64,000 nt of DNA from Cupriavidus basilensis OR16 (GTDB lineage: Bacteria; Pseudomonadota; Gammaproteobacteria; Burkholderiales; Burkholderiaceae). This document shows, piece by piece, positions 1 to 8,268 of this stretch. The position numbers and the translations under genes were made by a program. Each line of letters opens with the position of its first letter. Within the stretch, counting starts at the first letter, position 1. Below the pieces are notes generated by a model, which saw only the letters and a program-made list of their open reading frames with translations, ran no database searches and was not told where the DNA came from. The stretch is taken from positions 62,001 through 126,000 of the forward strand of contig NZ_AHJE01000044.1 in assembly GCF_000243095.1 (NCBI RefSeq), given 5' to 3'.

Positions 1-371
1 ACTGGCCAGCGATTTATCGAGCGCGGAATGGCACAGCGTCCAGCTTGATCGCTGACCGGCGCAAGCCCATCGCTGGCTAATGTAGAGACATTTGACTGGC
101 GGCGTAAACGGTTCCCCGCTTTGGAAGGGGGTGGGTTCCCGCGTGACGCGGAAACTGTCAGGCTTGCGTTGCCCGAGAAAGGCGGTGTCGCCTGCTTGCG
201 CAGGAAATCGGCCGGATCGGGGCACGGGGGCCGCTATCCTGGATGTTGCTGGGATGGGACATGAGTATTGTTGCTCGCAAAGCATTTGCCCAGACAACCG
301 GGTTGGTAAGAAAATGGCGCTCCAACAATAAGAAGAAAATTGACTGTAAGCAATAAAAACAGGATGTCGGG
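1..371. other. Upstream region of the bcs operon, no gene recognised
   Basis: No convincing coding sequence is seen. The G+C content drops sharply over roughly 300-365, just before the first bcs gene, where an A-rich stretch leads into the GTG start at 372. That is the expected place for the operon promoter and leader, but I cannot assign a -35/-10 pair or an operator with confidence. The first 290 bases look like ordinary high-GC non-coding or partial upstream sequence. Confidence 0.4.
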
Positions 372-827
372 GTGAATCAAGCAATTCTGCAATATCTCGC
401 GGAGCGGCATTGCTCGTCGCAATGGCGCGATGTACTGTCGGCGCTCGCCGAAGAGCTATCCGAGACCATGGACGTGGCTGGCCTGCGCGCCGTCATGTGG
501 CGCGTTGGCGCGCGTTTTGCCGGACGTTTCGATCCCGGCGCCTGCGCTACGCTCGCCGAGCTGGAACGGGCCGTCGCCCAGATCTGGCTGGACGTGGACT
601 GGGGCTGGACCAGCATCGAGGATGTGGGCGGTGCACTGGTGGTCCGGCATTACTGCGCGCCGCTGAACGCGGCGCTTGGGGACGGAGCCGACGCCTGGTC
701 GCCGGCATTCCTGGAGGGGGCGTACCAGTACTGGTTCCGCATGCTCGGCTCGTCCGAGGCCTTGCGGGTCAGCCAAAGTACGCCGATCGATGCCACCGGA
801 TGCGTGGAATTCCGGTTTGGGCGTTGA
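372..827 (+). CDS. bcsD: BcsD, cellulose synthase subunit D
   Basis: A 151-residue protein with the length and character of BcsD (about 156 residues in Komagataeibacter), including the C-terminal part ending in EFRFGR. In Komagataeibacter BcsD is a periplasmic octamer that helps organise glucan chains into ribbons, and its presence marks class I cellulose operons. No signal peptide is visible here; beta-proteobacterial homologues are also short and may be cytoplasmic. The GTG at 372 is chosen because it follows an AGGA-like stretch and gives the usual N-terminus. It is the first gene of the bcs operon, with a gap of about 60 bases before bcsP. The lesions seen in bcsB and bcsZ do not affect it. 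Confidence 0.85.
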   Translation: MNQAILQYLAERHCSSQWRDVLSALAEELSETMDVAGLRAVMWRVGARFAGRFDPGACATLAELERAVAQIWLDVDWGWTSIEDVGGALVVRHYCAPLNAALGDGADAWSPAFLEGAYQYWFRMLGSSEALRVSQSTPIDATGCVEFRFGR

Positions 828-888
828 AGTGCTGCCGCGGTCTGTGGCAGTTTTCGCGCCGGCGTACACCCTGCGTGAGTGAGATCCC

Positions 889-1551
889 ATGAGCCAATCC
901 GACGATTTGTCCAAGCTGTTCCAGCGCTTTGGTGGCAAGGCGGAGTCATACAAAGAGATCGTGCGCGAAGACGCGGCGGATCAGGCGCGCGAGCGTTGGC
1001 CGCTGCTGACGTCCGTGCGGGTCGACCGCGCAGCCGTAGTGCCGCCCGTCCAGCCCGCCACGCCGCATGCGCGTGAGGTTGCCGGCCCGGCAACGGCACA
1101 GGCCGCTTCGCCTGCGCCGCTGTGGCGTGCTGCTCCGCCTGCCGGCGAGCTGCCGCCTGCGGCGGAGCCGGCTCGTGCCGCCGAGGCTCCGGCCGCCCAG
1201 AAAATCCCGGCTACCCCGGCGGCCACTGGCACGCCCGCCTCCGCGATGATGCCGCGCTTTCGCACGCCGGAAGGCATGGCGCCGGCGGCGTCGGCCTCGA
1301 TGCCGCATTTAACGCAGGAAATTCCCGCCGCGCCGCCCGCGGCGGCAGCCGTAGCCAACCCGGCCGTTGTCCCTACGCCTCAGCCAGCCAGCATTTGGGC
1401 CCCTGCGGCTCCTGCGGCCGAGCCGGCTCGCGCCGCCGACACCGAGTTGTCCAAGGTGTTCGCCCGGCTGGAAGGCCGCCCGGAACCGGCCAGCACCAGC
1501 GAGCGCGCACCCGCGCGCCGCTCTTTTCTAGATCGGCTGAATCGCTCGTGA
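889..1551 (+). CDS. bcsP: BcsP, BcsR-like proline/alanine-rich cellulose biosynthesis protein
   Basis: A 220-residue protein in three parts. Residues 4-25 contain DDLSKLFQRFGG followed by SYKEI, which is the BcsR-type motif. Residues 40-185 are a low-complexity Ala/Pro-rich linker. The C-terminus repeats the motif in degenerate form (ELSKVFARLEG, then FLDRLNRS). BcsR binds BcsQ and the cytosolic face of the synthase in enterobacteria, and the longer proline-rich version in beta-proteobacteria is called BcsP. Its stop overlaps the bcsQ start in a GTGA at 1548-1551, implying translational coupling and a joint role with BcsQ. Assignment rests on the terminal motifs and position, because the linker carries no family information. 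Confidence 0.8.
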   Translation: MSQSDDLSKLFQRFGGKAESYKEIVREDAADQARERWPLLTSVRVDRAAVVPPVQPATPHAREVAGPATAQAASPAPLWRAAPPAGELPPAAEPARAAEAPAAQKIPATPAATGTPASAMMPRFRTPEGMAPAASASMPHLTQEIPAAPPAAAAVANPAVVPTPQPASIWAPAAPAAEPARAADTELSKVFARLEGRPEPASTSERAPARRSFLDRLNRS

Positions 1552-2321
1552 AGATTATTGCTGTTGTTTCGGCCAAGGGCGGCGTGGGCAAGACCACGCT
1601 GTCGGCCAACCTGGCCGAAGCGCTGGCCCTTGCCGGCGAGCATGTGCTTGCCGTGGACCTTGATCCGCAGAACGCGCTGCGCTTGCATTTCGGCATGCCG
1701 CCGCAGGAAGTCGCGGGGCATGCGCGCGCCACGCTGGCCGAAGAAGCGTGGCAGCAGAGCACGTACAAGGGCCGTTCCCGCGTGCTGGTCATGCCGTTCG
1801 GCTCGCTCAACGAGGTGGACCGCTCCGCGTTTGAAGCGCATCTTTCCACCCATCCGGGATGGCTGCGCGCCCAGCTTGCCGGACTTGGCCTGGGCCGCGA
1901 CGATATCGTCGTGATCGACACGCCGCCGGGTCCGTCGCCTTACATGCGTCAGGCGCTGTCCTGCGCGCAGCTGTGCGTGATGGTGTCGCTGCCGGATGCC
2001 GCCTCCTATGCCACGATGCCCCTGATGGAAGACCTGATCCGCACCTATTGCGAAGGCCGGCCCGACTACCTGGGCCACGTGCTGGTGATCAACCAGGTCG
2101 ACGTGAGCCGCCAGCTCGGCAAGGACGTGGTGCAGGTGCTGCGCGCCCAGCTGGGCGAGCGCGTGCTGGGCGTGATCCACCAGGACCAGGCCGTGGCGGA
2201 GGCGCTGGCCTACGACCGCAGCGTGCTCGAGTACAACCCTCACAGCCAGGCCACGCACGACCTGCAGCGCTGCGCTGCATGGGTGCGCCAGGCCCTGGCC
2301 GCCCACGGAGAAGCCGCGTGA
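1548..2321 (+). CDS. bcsQ: BcsQ, ParA/MinD-like ATPase of cellulose synthesis
   Basis: A 257-residue SIMIBI-class ATPase. The N-terminus VKIIAVVSAKGGVGKTT carries the deviant Walker A motif with the signature lysine at residue 10. LAVDLDPQNALRLHFG (switch I region) and VVIDTPPGPSP (Walker B/switch II) follow. BcsQ works at the cytosolic face, assembling with BcsR/BcsP and in some species controlling polar placement of cellulose synthesis. The start is the GTG at 1548, inside the GTGA overlap with the bcsP stop. Longer in-frame extensions upstream read through bcsP in another frame and are not real. The stop overlaps the bcsA GTG in a second GTGA (2318-2321). The gene looks intact. Confidence 0.92.
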   Translation: MKIIAVVSAKGGVGKTTLSANLAEALALAGEHVLAVDLDPQNALRLHFGMPPQEVAGHARATLAEEAWQQSTYKGRSRVLVMPFGSLNEVDRSAFEAHLSTHPGWLRAQLAGLGLGRDDIVVIDTPPGPSPYMRQALSCAQLCVMVSLPDAASYATMPLMEDLIRTYCEGRPDYLGHVLVINQVDVSRQLGKDVVQVLRAQLGERVLGVIHQDQAVAEALAYDRSVLEYNPHSQATHDLQRCAAWVRQALAAHGEAA

Positions 2322-4579
2322 AGCCAGCCAAGGCAAAAGCCGCCGCCGCGCCCAGGGGCGCGCGGGCCAAGGGCAAGGACATGGTCAAAAGCAAGGGCAA
2401 CGACAAGCCCAACGCGCTCTCGGCCGCGTTGCAGCGTTTGGGCAGCGCCTTCGTCGAGCTTCCCCTCTGGGATAGCGCTGCGGCGCGGGTGCTGGCGTTG
2501 CTGGTCGGGCTGTTCATGTTTGCGCTGGTCATCACGGTGCCGCTGGATTTCTGGCAGCAGGTCGGGTTTGCCGCGGTGTGCTTCGGGCTGGCGATCTGGC
2601 TGAACCGGGTCAAGGGCCACCTCGCCACGCTGATGATGGTGATCCTGTCGATCGCGGCGTCCAGCCGCTATATGTACTGGCGCCTGACGGAAACGGTGGG
2701 CCTGGGCGGCTGGTTCGACACCGCCTTCGGCATCGGCCTGGTGCTGGCCGAGATCTACGCGTTCGTGGTGCTGATGCTGGGCTACTTCCAGACCGCGTGG
2801 CCGCTCAAGCGCCGCCCGGTGGGGATGCCCGCGGATAGCGCAAGCTGGCCCACCGTCGACATCTTCATCCCGACCTACAACGAGCCGCTGTCGGTGGTCA
2901 AGCCGACGGTGTTCGCGGCGATGTCGCTGGACTGGCCGCGCGACAAGATCAACGTCTACGTGCTGGACGACGGCCGGCGCGAGGAATTCCGCGAGTTCTG
3001 CGAGAAGGTCGGCGTGACCCACGTCACGCGTAACCACAATCGCCACGCCAAGGCCGGCAATATCAACGAGGCGCTCAAGGGCACGCACGGCGAGTACGTG
3101 GCGATCTTCGATTGCGACCACATTCCCACGCGCTCCTTCCTGCAGATCAGCATGGGCTGGTTCCTCAAGGATCCCAAGCTGGCCATGCTGCAGACGCCGC
3201 ACTATTTCTTCTCTCCCGATCCGTTCGAGAAAAACCTGCGTACCTTCCAGGAAGTCCCCAACGAGGGCGAGCTGTTCTACGGCCTGGTGCAGGACGGCAA
3301 CGACCTGTGGGACGCTACCTTCTTCTGCGGCTCGTGCGCCGTGATCCGCCGCGCGCCGCTGCTGGAAGTGGGCGGCATTGCGGTGGAAACCGTGACCGAG
3401 GATGCGCACACCGCGCTCAAGCTGCACCGCAAGGGCTATGGCACCGCCTACCTGGCGATTCCACAAGCCGCGGGGCTGGCAACGGAAAGCCTCTCCGGCC
3501 ACGTCGGGCAGCGCATTCGCTGGGCCCGGGGCATGGCGCAGATCTGCCGGGTGGACAACCCGCTGTTCGGGCCGGGCCTGTCGATCCCGCAGCGGCTGTG
3601 CTACCTCAATGCCATGCTGCACTTCTTCTATGGGCTGCCGCGGTTGGTGTTCCTGACCGCGCCGCTGGCCTACCTGCTGTTTGGCGCCCACGTGATCCAG
3701 GCCTCGGCGCTGACCATCGCCACGTTCGCCCTGCCGCACCTGCTGCACGCGAACATGACCAACTCGCGCATCCAGGGCAAGTTCCGGCATTCGTTCTGGA
3801 ACGAGGTCTACGAATCCGTGCTGGCGTGGTACATCATGCGGCCGGTGCTGGTGGCGTTCGTCAACCCCGCGGCCGGCAAGTTCAACGTGACGCCCAAGGG
3901 CGGCGTGATCGAGGAAGCCTACTTCGACTGGGTGATCTCGCGGCCTTACCTGGTACTACTGCTATTCAACGTGCTGGGCGTGGTGGTGGGTTTCCTGCGG
4001 CTGTTCCTGTGGAACCAGTTCGAGGCCACCACGGTGGTGCTCAACCTGATCTGGACGTTCTACAACCTGATCATTCTCGGCGCCTCCATTGCGGTGGCCA
4101 GCGAGACGCGCCAGATCCGCGTGGCACACCGGGTGGCGATGAAGCTGCCGGCCACGCTGCACTTCGCCGATGGCCGCACGCTGGTGTGCGAGACCATCGA
4201 CTTCGCCGAGGGCGGCATCGGCATGCGGCTGCCGCCGGGCATGAAGGCGTCCGTGGGCGAGCAAGTGCAGATTTCGCTCTACCTGCAGAACGACGAGCAC
4301 ATGTTCCCCGCCAAGGTGGTGTTCCAGGGCGACACGCACACTGGCCTGGAGCTGGCGGAAATGAGCCCGCGCGAGGAGATGGCTTTCGTGCAATGCACCT
4401 TTGCGCGCGCCGACGCGTGGATCGATTCCTGGGGCCGCAAGCGGCCGGATGCGCCGGGCCTGGCCGCCGGCCAGATCCTGCGCATCGGCCTGCTTGGCTT
4501 CCATAACGTGATGTTCCACCTGGGGCGCGAGATGCGCCACCTGCTGCGCCGCCCAGAACCTGGCGCGTCTACCCGTTGA
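2318..4579 (+). CDS. bcsA: BcsA, UDP-glucose-dependent cellulose synthase catalytic subunit
   Basis: A 753-residue inner-membrane processive GT2 enzyme that polymerises UDP-glucose into beta-1,4-glucan and translocates it. Visible in order: a basic cytosolic tail (1-45); N-terminal membrane segments (about 55-160); a GT-A domain with VLDDGRR, HAKAGNIN, the DCD metal-binding motif at 265-267, TED (catalytic base) at 360-362 and QRIRW at 398-402; C-terminal membrane segments; and a PilZ domain from about 590 with RVAHR (RxxxR) and DFAEGG. The second PilZ motif has Ala where Ser is usual in DxSxxG, a mild variation. PilZ binding of c-di-GMP would open the gating loop. The start is the GTG overlapping the bcsQ stop. 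There is an 88-base gap to the probable bcsB start at 4667. Confidence 0.95.
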   Translation: MKPAKAKAAAAPRGARAKGKDMVKSKGNDKPNALSAALQRLGSAFVELPLWDSAAARVLALLVGLFMFALVITVPLDFWQQVGFAAVCFGLAIWLNRVKGHLATLMMVILSIAASSRYMYWRLTETVGLGGWFDTAFGIGLVLAEIYAFVVLMLGYFQTAWPLKRRPVGMPADSASWPTVDIFIPTYNEPLSVVKPTVFAAMSLDWPRDKINVYVLDDGRREEFREFCEKVGVTHVTRNHNRHAKAGNINEALKGTHGEYVAIFDCDHIPTRSFLQISMGWFLKDPKLAMLQTPHYFFSPDPFEKNLRTFQEVPNEGELFYGLVQDGNDLWDATFFCGSCAVIRRAPLLEVGGIAVETVTEDAHTALKLHRKGYGTAYLAIPQAAGLATESLSGHVGQRIRWARGMAQICRVDNPLFGPGLSIPQRLCYLNAMLHFFYGLPRLVFLTAPLAYLLFGAHVIQASALTIATFALPHLLHANMTNSRIQGKFRHSFWNEVYESVLAWYIMRPVLVAFVNPAAGKFNVTPKGGVIEEAYFDWVISRPYLVLLLFNVLGVVVGFLRLFLWNQFEATTVVLNLIWTFYNLIILGASIAVASETRQIRVAHRVAMKLPATLHFADGRTLVCETIDFAEGGIGMRLPPGMKASVGEQVQISLYLQNDEHMFPAKVVFQGDTHTGLELAEMSPREEMAFVQCTFARADAWIDSWGRKRPDAPGLAAGQILRIGLLGFHNVMFHLGREMRHLLRRPEPGASTR

Positions 4580-4766
4580 TCGGCCTCGTCGGCTATGCGC
4601 CGCGTCCCGCAATGGTTCGGGACGGGGCTTGACCACGCACCGGACCACTGGCAAAAAATACAGAGAATGCGCTTGACCAAGACACCACGCCTGACCGATC
4701 GCTCGCCCGCAACCGCAACCGCGCGTGTGCCCGCCGCGACCCGCCTGAGCGTTCTTCGCGCTCGCC

Positions 4767-7031
4767 ATGCTGACGGCGGCACCGGCCGGCGCCCAGCGCG
4801 CCGGCGTGCCCGATGCCACGCGCGACGCGGTTGCCGCGCAGTCGAGCGCCGCGGTGGCGCCGCAGGCCGCCGCCGCGCCCCGCGGCGGCGCGCGCACCGT
4901 CCAGATCACGCTCAAGCAGCTCGGCGCCACCGCGCCGTTCCAGCTGCGCGGCGTGGACGCCATCAACGGCGTGCCGTTCTCGATCCGCGCCGACGAGGTC
5001 GTGACCGCGGCGCGCCTGAAGCTGCGCTATACCTATTCGCCCGCGCTGATACCGGCGCTGTCGCATATCAACGTGATGGTCAATGGCGAGGTCGCCGGCA
5101 CCGTGGCGGTGCCCAAGGACACCGCGGGCACCAGCCTTGAGCGCGATGTACCGATCGAGCCGCGGCTGATCACCGAGTTCAACCGCCTCAACCTGCAACT
5201 GATCGGGCACTACACCACCGATTGCGAAGATCCCTTCCACTCCAGCCTGTGGGCCACCGTTGGCAATAGCAGCGCGCTGGAACTGACGCTCACGCCGGTG
5301 GCGCTGGCCAACGACCTGGCGCTGCTGCCGCTGCCTTTCTTCGATCGCCGCGACATCGGCCGCCTGAGGCTGCCCTTTGTGTTCGCCGGCGCGCCGTCCA
5401 TGGCCACGCTGGAAGCCGCGGGCACGGTCTCGTCGTGGTTCGGCGCACTGGCCGGCTATCGGGGCGCATCGTTTGCCGCCTCGCTCAACCAGGTGCCCGC
5501 CACCGGCAACGCGGTGGTGTTCGTCACCAACGAAGCAAAGCCTGCCGGCGTGCAGGTGCCTGCCATCGGCGGGCCGTCGATCGCGGTGGTGCCCAATCCG
5601 GGCGATGCGAACGGCAAGCTGCTGCTGGTGATGGGCCGCGACAGTGCCGAGCTGAAGACCGCGGCGCAAGCGCTCACGCTTGGCGCGCGTGCGCTGTCCG
5701 GGCAGAGCGCCACCATCAACAAGCTCGAAGACGTGGCGCCGCGCGTGCCCTACGACGCGCCCAACTGGATCCGCAGCGACCGCCCGGTGCGCTTCGGCGA
5801 GCTCGCCGAAGTGCGCGACCTCAATGTCTCGGGCTACAACCCGGACCTCGTGCGGGTGAATTTCCGCCTGCCGCCGGACCTGTTCGGCTGGCGCAGCAAG
5901 GGTATCCCGATCGACCTGAAGTACCGCTATACGCCGCGCCCGGTGGTGGACAAGTCCACCCTCAACATCAGCGTCAGCAACCAGTTCCTGCGCGCGTACG
6001 CGCTGCGCTCGGTCAAGAACCAGGATGGCCGAGCGAGCCAGCTGCTGGCCAAGGTAATGCCCGATGGCTCGGTGCCGGTCGATGAGCGCATCGACCTGCC
6101 GCTGTTCATGCTGCCCGCGCAGTCGCAGCTGCAGTTCCACTTCTATTACGATTACCTCAAGCAGGGCGCGTGCAAGGACGTGATGCTGGACAACGTCAAG
6201 GGCGCGATCGACCCTGACTCGACCATCAACATCACCGGCCTTGCGCACTTCATCGCGCTGCCGGACCTGGCCGTGTTCGGCAATAGCGGCTTCCCGTTCA
6301 CGCGCATGGCCGATCTCTCCGAGACCGCGGTCATCCTGCCGGACAAGCCCGCCGCCGAGGACTACTCGACCTACCTTACGCTGATGGGGCGCATGGGCGA
6401 ATCCACCGGATACCCCGCTACCGGCGTGGCCGTGAGCGGCGCCGCGCAGGTCGACAAGCAGGCTGCACGCGACCTGCTGGTGATCGGCACCACGCAGAAC
6501 CAGCCGTTGTTTTCGCAGTGGGCCGAGCGCATGCCGGCGACGCTGGCCGGCAATGAAAAACGCTTTGCGCTGACCGACCTGGTATCGAGCGTGACGGGCT
6601 GGTGGAACGGCGCGGACGGCACACGCAACCGCCCGGTAGAGGCGCGCCTGTCGATCAGCAGCGCCAGCACCGATGCCGCGCTCAGCGCGTTCGAGTCGCC
6701 GCTGGCCTCCGGGCGCAGCGTGGTGGCCGTTACCAGCAACGCGCCGCAAGGCCTGCTGGCCATGACCGAGGTGCTGCTCGATCCCGACCAGGTCACCCAC
6801 GTGCAAGGCAGCCTGGCACTGGTGCGCGGCAAGCAGATCGACAGCCTGGCGGCGCAGCAGAACTACTACGTGGGCACGCTGCGGCCCTGGACCTATGTGC
6901 AGTGGTGGCTTTCGCAGCGGCCGCTCGCCATGGTGCTGATGATCGGCGGCGCGGCGCTGCTGCTGGCGGCATTGATGTATCTGTCGCTGCGGGCACGCGC
7001 CGCGCGCCGCAAGCAGGGAGAGCGCCCGTGA
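4767..7031 (+). CDS. bcsB: BcsB, periplasmic cellulose synthase subunit (signal peptide frameshifted)
   Basis: A 754-residue open frame matching BcsB, the periplasmic partner that guides the glucan from BcsA and is anchored by a C-terminal membrane helix (here near the end, LAMVLMIGGAALLLAALMYL, followed by a basic tail). The body has the jelly-roll carbohydrate-binding and flavodoxin-like modules typical of the family. The start is a problem. This frame opens at 4767 with MLTAAPAGAQ, which is only the end of a signal peptide, and upstream in the same frame a TGA lies at 4746. A better N-terminus, MRLTKTPRLTDRSPA, begins at ATG 4667 in another frame and would continue into FFALAMLTAAPAGAQ if two bases were restored near 4750. 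As written, the protein lacks a full signal peptide. The stop overlaps the bcsZ GTG at 7028. Confidence 0.9.
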   Translation: MLTAAPAGAQRAGVPDATRDAVAAQSSAAVAPQAAAAPRGGARTVQITLKQLGATAPFQLRGVDAINGVPFSIRADEVVTAARLKLRYTYSPALIPALSHINVMVNGEVAGTVAVPKDTAGTSLERDVPIEPRLITEFNRLNLQLIGHYTTDCEDPFHSSLWATVGNSSALELTLTPVALANDLALLPLPFFDRRDIGRLRLPFVFAGAPSMATLEAAGTVSSWFGALAGYRGASFAASLNQVPATGNAVVFVTNEAKPAGVQVPAIGGPSIAVVPNPGDANGKLLLVMGRDSAELKTAAQALTLGARALSGQSATINKLEDVAPRVPYDAPNWIRSDRPVRFGELAEVRDLNVSGYNPDLVRVNFRLPPDLFGWRSKGIPIDLKYRYTPRPVVDKSTLNISVSNQFLRAYALRSVKNQDGRASQLLAKVMPDGSVPVDERIDLPLFMLPAQSQLQFHFYYDYLKQGACKDVMLDNVKGAIDPDSTINITGLAHFIALPDLAVFGNSGFPFTRMADLSETAVILPDKPAAEDYSTYLTLMGRMGESTGYPATGVAVSGAAQVDKQAARDLLVIGTTQNQPLFSQWAERMPATLAGNEKRFALTDLVSSVTGWWNGADGTRNRPVEARLSISSASTDAALSAFESPLASGRSVVAVTSNAPQGLLAMTEVLLDPDQVTHVQGSLALVRGKQIDSLAAQQNYYVGTLRPWTYVQWWLSQRPLAMVLMIGGAALLLAALMYLSLRARAARRKQGERP

Positions 7032-8268
7032 GCGTGAACCGCATTCGCCGCCTATGGCTCACGCGCGTGCCCGGCCTGGGCGCGCTCGCGGCGCTGGGCG
7101 GCTGGCCTGCACTGGCCCATGCCGGCGCGCCGAAGATGCCGGCGCCGGCCGCCTGCGTGTGGCCGCTGTACCGGCAGTTCCTGTCGCGTTTCGTGCAGGC
7201 CGACGGTCGCGTGCTCGACCCGTCCACCAAGGAGCAGCAAAGCACCTCCGAGGGCCAGTCCTACGGCATGGTGTTTGCCCTCATGGCCAACGACCGCGCG
7301 ACCTTCGACCGCTTGTGGCAATGGAGCGTTGCCAACCTCGGCGCGGGCAACCTGCTGGACAAGCTGCCCGCCTGGCAGTGGGGCCATCGGGCCGACGGCT
7401 CGTGGGGCGTGATCGATGCGAACCCCGCGTCGGATGCCGACTTGTGGTTTGCCTTCGCGCTGCTTGAAGCCGCGCGCTTGTGGAAGCAGCCGCGCTATGG
7501 CGAGCAGGCGCGCGCGCTGCTCAAGCTGGTGGCCAAGCAAGAGGTGGTGTCGCTGCCTGGCTTTGGCACCATGCTGCTGCCGGCCGCAGGGCTTGCCCAA
7601 GGCAACGCCGATGGCCCGCGCCAGTGGCGCCTCAATGCCAGCTACCTACCGGTGCCGTTGCTGCGCCGCCTGGCCGCAGCCGAGCCGTCCGGCCCGTGGG
7701 GCACGCTTGCCACGCAGGCCGGCAAGCTGGTTGACGCGGTGGCCAGGCAGGGCATCGTGCCCGACTGGTCGGCCTACCGCAGCGACGCAGCCGGCACCGG
7801 CTTTCTCACCGACCCGGACAAGGGCGATGTCAGCAGCTACGACGCGATCCGCGTCTACCTGTGGGCCGGCGTGACGCCGCGGCCGGCGTGACGCCGCGCA
7901 GCGACACCGCTGGCCGCATGCTGATGAAGGCGCTGGCGCCGCAGGCGCAGCGCATGGCGGGACGCGCCGCACCGCCCGAGCGCATGCACGCGGACAGCGG
8001 CGCCGTGGATGGCGACGGTCCAACGGGCTTCTCCGCCGCGCTGGTGCCGTTCCTGCAGGCGGCCGGATCGCCTGCAGCCGCGGTGCAGCGCACCCGGGCC
8101 GAGACGATGATCGACTCCGCCACGGGCAAGTCTGCCGCTACGTATTACGACACCGTATTGGGATTATTCGGCCTCGGCTTTGCCGAAGGCCGCTACCGGT
8201 TCGCGCCTTCGGGGCAACTGGAGCTGGAGTGGGAGAAGACATGTCGAACCGCAAGCGCCCGGCCATGA
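7028..8268 (+). pseudogene. bcsZ: BcsZ, GH8 endoglucanase, frameshifted by a 17-bp tandem duplication
   Basis: BcsZ is the periplasmic GH8 endo-1,4-glucanase of cellulose operons, thought to trim or release strands during export. The start is the GTG overlapping the bcsB stop. A signal peptide (about 1-33) precedes the catalytic domain. TSEGQSYGM supplies the acid Glu75 and SSYDAIRVYLW the Asp272 region. Just after this, at 7864-7898, a 17-base unit occurs twice in tandem, shifting the frame, and a TGA ends the protein at 7891 (287 residues). The remaining coding sequence continues in another frame from about 7882 to 8268 and reads as the normal C-terminus of the family (RSDTAGRMLMKALAP and so on, about 125 residues). 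Removing one repeat unit restores a full-length gene. The downstream part overlaps the bcsC start. Confidence 0.88.
7864..7898 (+). repeat. 17-bp tandem duplication inside bcsZ
   Basis: Bases at 7864-7881 are identical to those 17 positions downstream, making two head-to-tail copies of a unit that begins GCCGGCGTGACG. Seventeen is not a multiple of three, so the second copy breaks the bcsZ frame. Deleting one copy gives YLWAGVTPRSDTAGR, the continuous family sequence. Confidence 0.95.

Noticed and set aside
92..331. Open frame of 79 codons at the left edge
   Set aside because: Arg/Gly-rich random composition, no ribosome-binding site and no family features; typical of GC-rich non-coding sequence.
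2240..3790. Long reverse-strand frame of 516 codons opposite bcsA
   Set aside because: Antisense frame of a high-GC gene; rich in His, Arg, Gln and Asp repeats, without domains. The + strand codes BcsA with all motifs.
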